A stretch of 6,963 nt of DNA, from contig JAIRKG010000022.1 in the NCBI GenBank assembly GCA_031260235.1, positions 1-6,963 on the forward strand. Reading direction: 5' to 3'. The stretch comes from Dysgonamonadaceae bacterium (GTDB lineage Bacteria > Bacteroidota > Bacteroidia > Bacteroidales > Azobacteroidaceae). The position numbers and the translations under genes are program-made. The notes under the pieces were generated by a model. That model was not told the origin of the DNA. It made no database searches and saw nothing but the letters and a program-made list of their open reading frames with translations. This document shows, one piece after another, positions 6,652 through 6,963 of the stretch (positions are counted from its first letter, which is position 1; each line of letters opens with the position of its first letter).

Positions 6652-6963
6652 TTATTTATGTAAAGGTTCCAATACGCTTGACGATGCGGGAAAAACGTTC
6701 CACAGCAAATCATAAGCGTTCTTTTTTTCTTCGGCGGATGCCAGACTTGCGATAGACACGATCTCTTCCAGTTTGCAGTCGGCAAACATTTGAAGCAGGA
6801 TTTCGGAGTTTCGCTCGTTGCGTATATCTTTCAAAACGGGAAGAGCATCGAGAATTGTCGTCCTGCCCCGATCGGGATTAGCCGCCATTTCGTCAAGCCC
6901 CTTGCGATGGTAAGTATACCAAAAGTCGCGGAACGGCTTCATGGATTCGGAGAGAAAAATATT
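6652..6963 (-). CDS. 3' end of a DUF4835 family protein (partial)
   Basis: The frame stays open to the window edge (reading NIFLSES before the ATG at 6942), so this is the C-terminal 103 residues of a longer gene rather than a 96-residue protein. The block FRDFWYTYHRKGLDEMA, followed by a helix with GRTTILDALPVL, then ILLQMFADCKLEEIVSIAS and a final WNVFPASSSVLEPL, matches what I recall of the C-terminus of DUF4835. These are Bacteroidetes proteins of roughly 300 residues with an N-terminal signal peptide and unknown function. In Bacteroidales I recall this family sitting beside recN, which supports the call. The stop abuts the recN start with no spacer. The N-terminal part, including any signal peptide, is outside the window. 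Confidence 0.8.
   Translation of the reverse strand, partial: NIFLSESMKPFRDFWYTYHRKGLDEMAANPDRGRTTILDALPVLKDIRNERNSEILLQMFADCKLEEIVSIASLASAEEKKNAYDLLWNVFPASSSVLEPLHK

Overview
The window most likely comes from a Bacteroidetes chromosome, probably of the order Bacteroidales. Three things point there: a long-form pyrophosphate-dependent phosphofructokinase, a C-terminal DUF4835-like fragment directly upstream of recN, and start codons preceded by A-rich stretches rather than clear Shine-Dalgarno sites. This is inferred from gene content; no rRNA or other direct marker is present.

Layout. On the + strand are the 3' end of an unidentified protein with an Ig-like repeat C-terminus (1-372) and then pfp (382-2037). 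They are only 9 nt apart. All the remaining genes lie on the - strand and converge on pfp. In their transcription order they are: the 3' end of a DUF4835-like gene (6963-6652), recN (6651-4996), an AT-rich two-gene restriction-modification (R-M) cassette (4914-2858), and rlmB (2834-2088).

Functions. pfp supplies a reversible, PPi-linked step of glycolysis and gluconeogenesis. recN encodes an SMC-like ATPase for double-strand-break repair. rlmB encodes a 23S rRNA 2'-O-ribose methyltransferase. The cassette consists of a putative PD-(D/E)XK restriction endonuclease followed by a D12-class adenine-N6 DNA methyltransferase, overlapping by ATGA. Its base composition is far more AT-rich than the genes around it (12 G/C in 60 bases at 4381-4440, against 39 in 60 at 5221-5280). 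It looks like a horizontally acquired unit lodged between two housekeeping genes.

Most notable observation. The putative endonuclease starts with about 27 residues that closely resemble the whole of the small ribosomal protein bTHX (MGKGD...KTRKGKIF...G.....RPRKKK). These are fused in frame to a nuclease-like body of about 380 residues. A ribosomal-protein-like tail on a restriction enzyme is unexpected and is the best candidate here for something undescribed. The resemblance is recalled from family knowledge, not from a database search.

There is no gene-free stretch over 300 bases. I found no tRNA, rRNA, CRISPR array, insertion sequence or convincing promoter.
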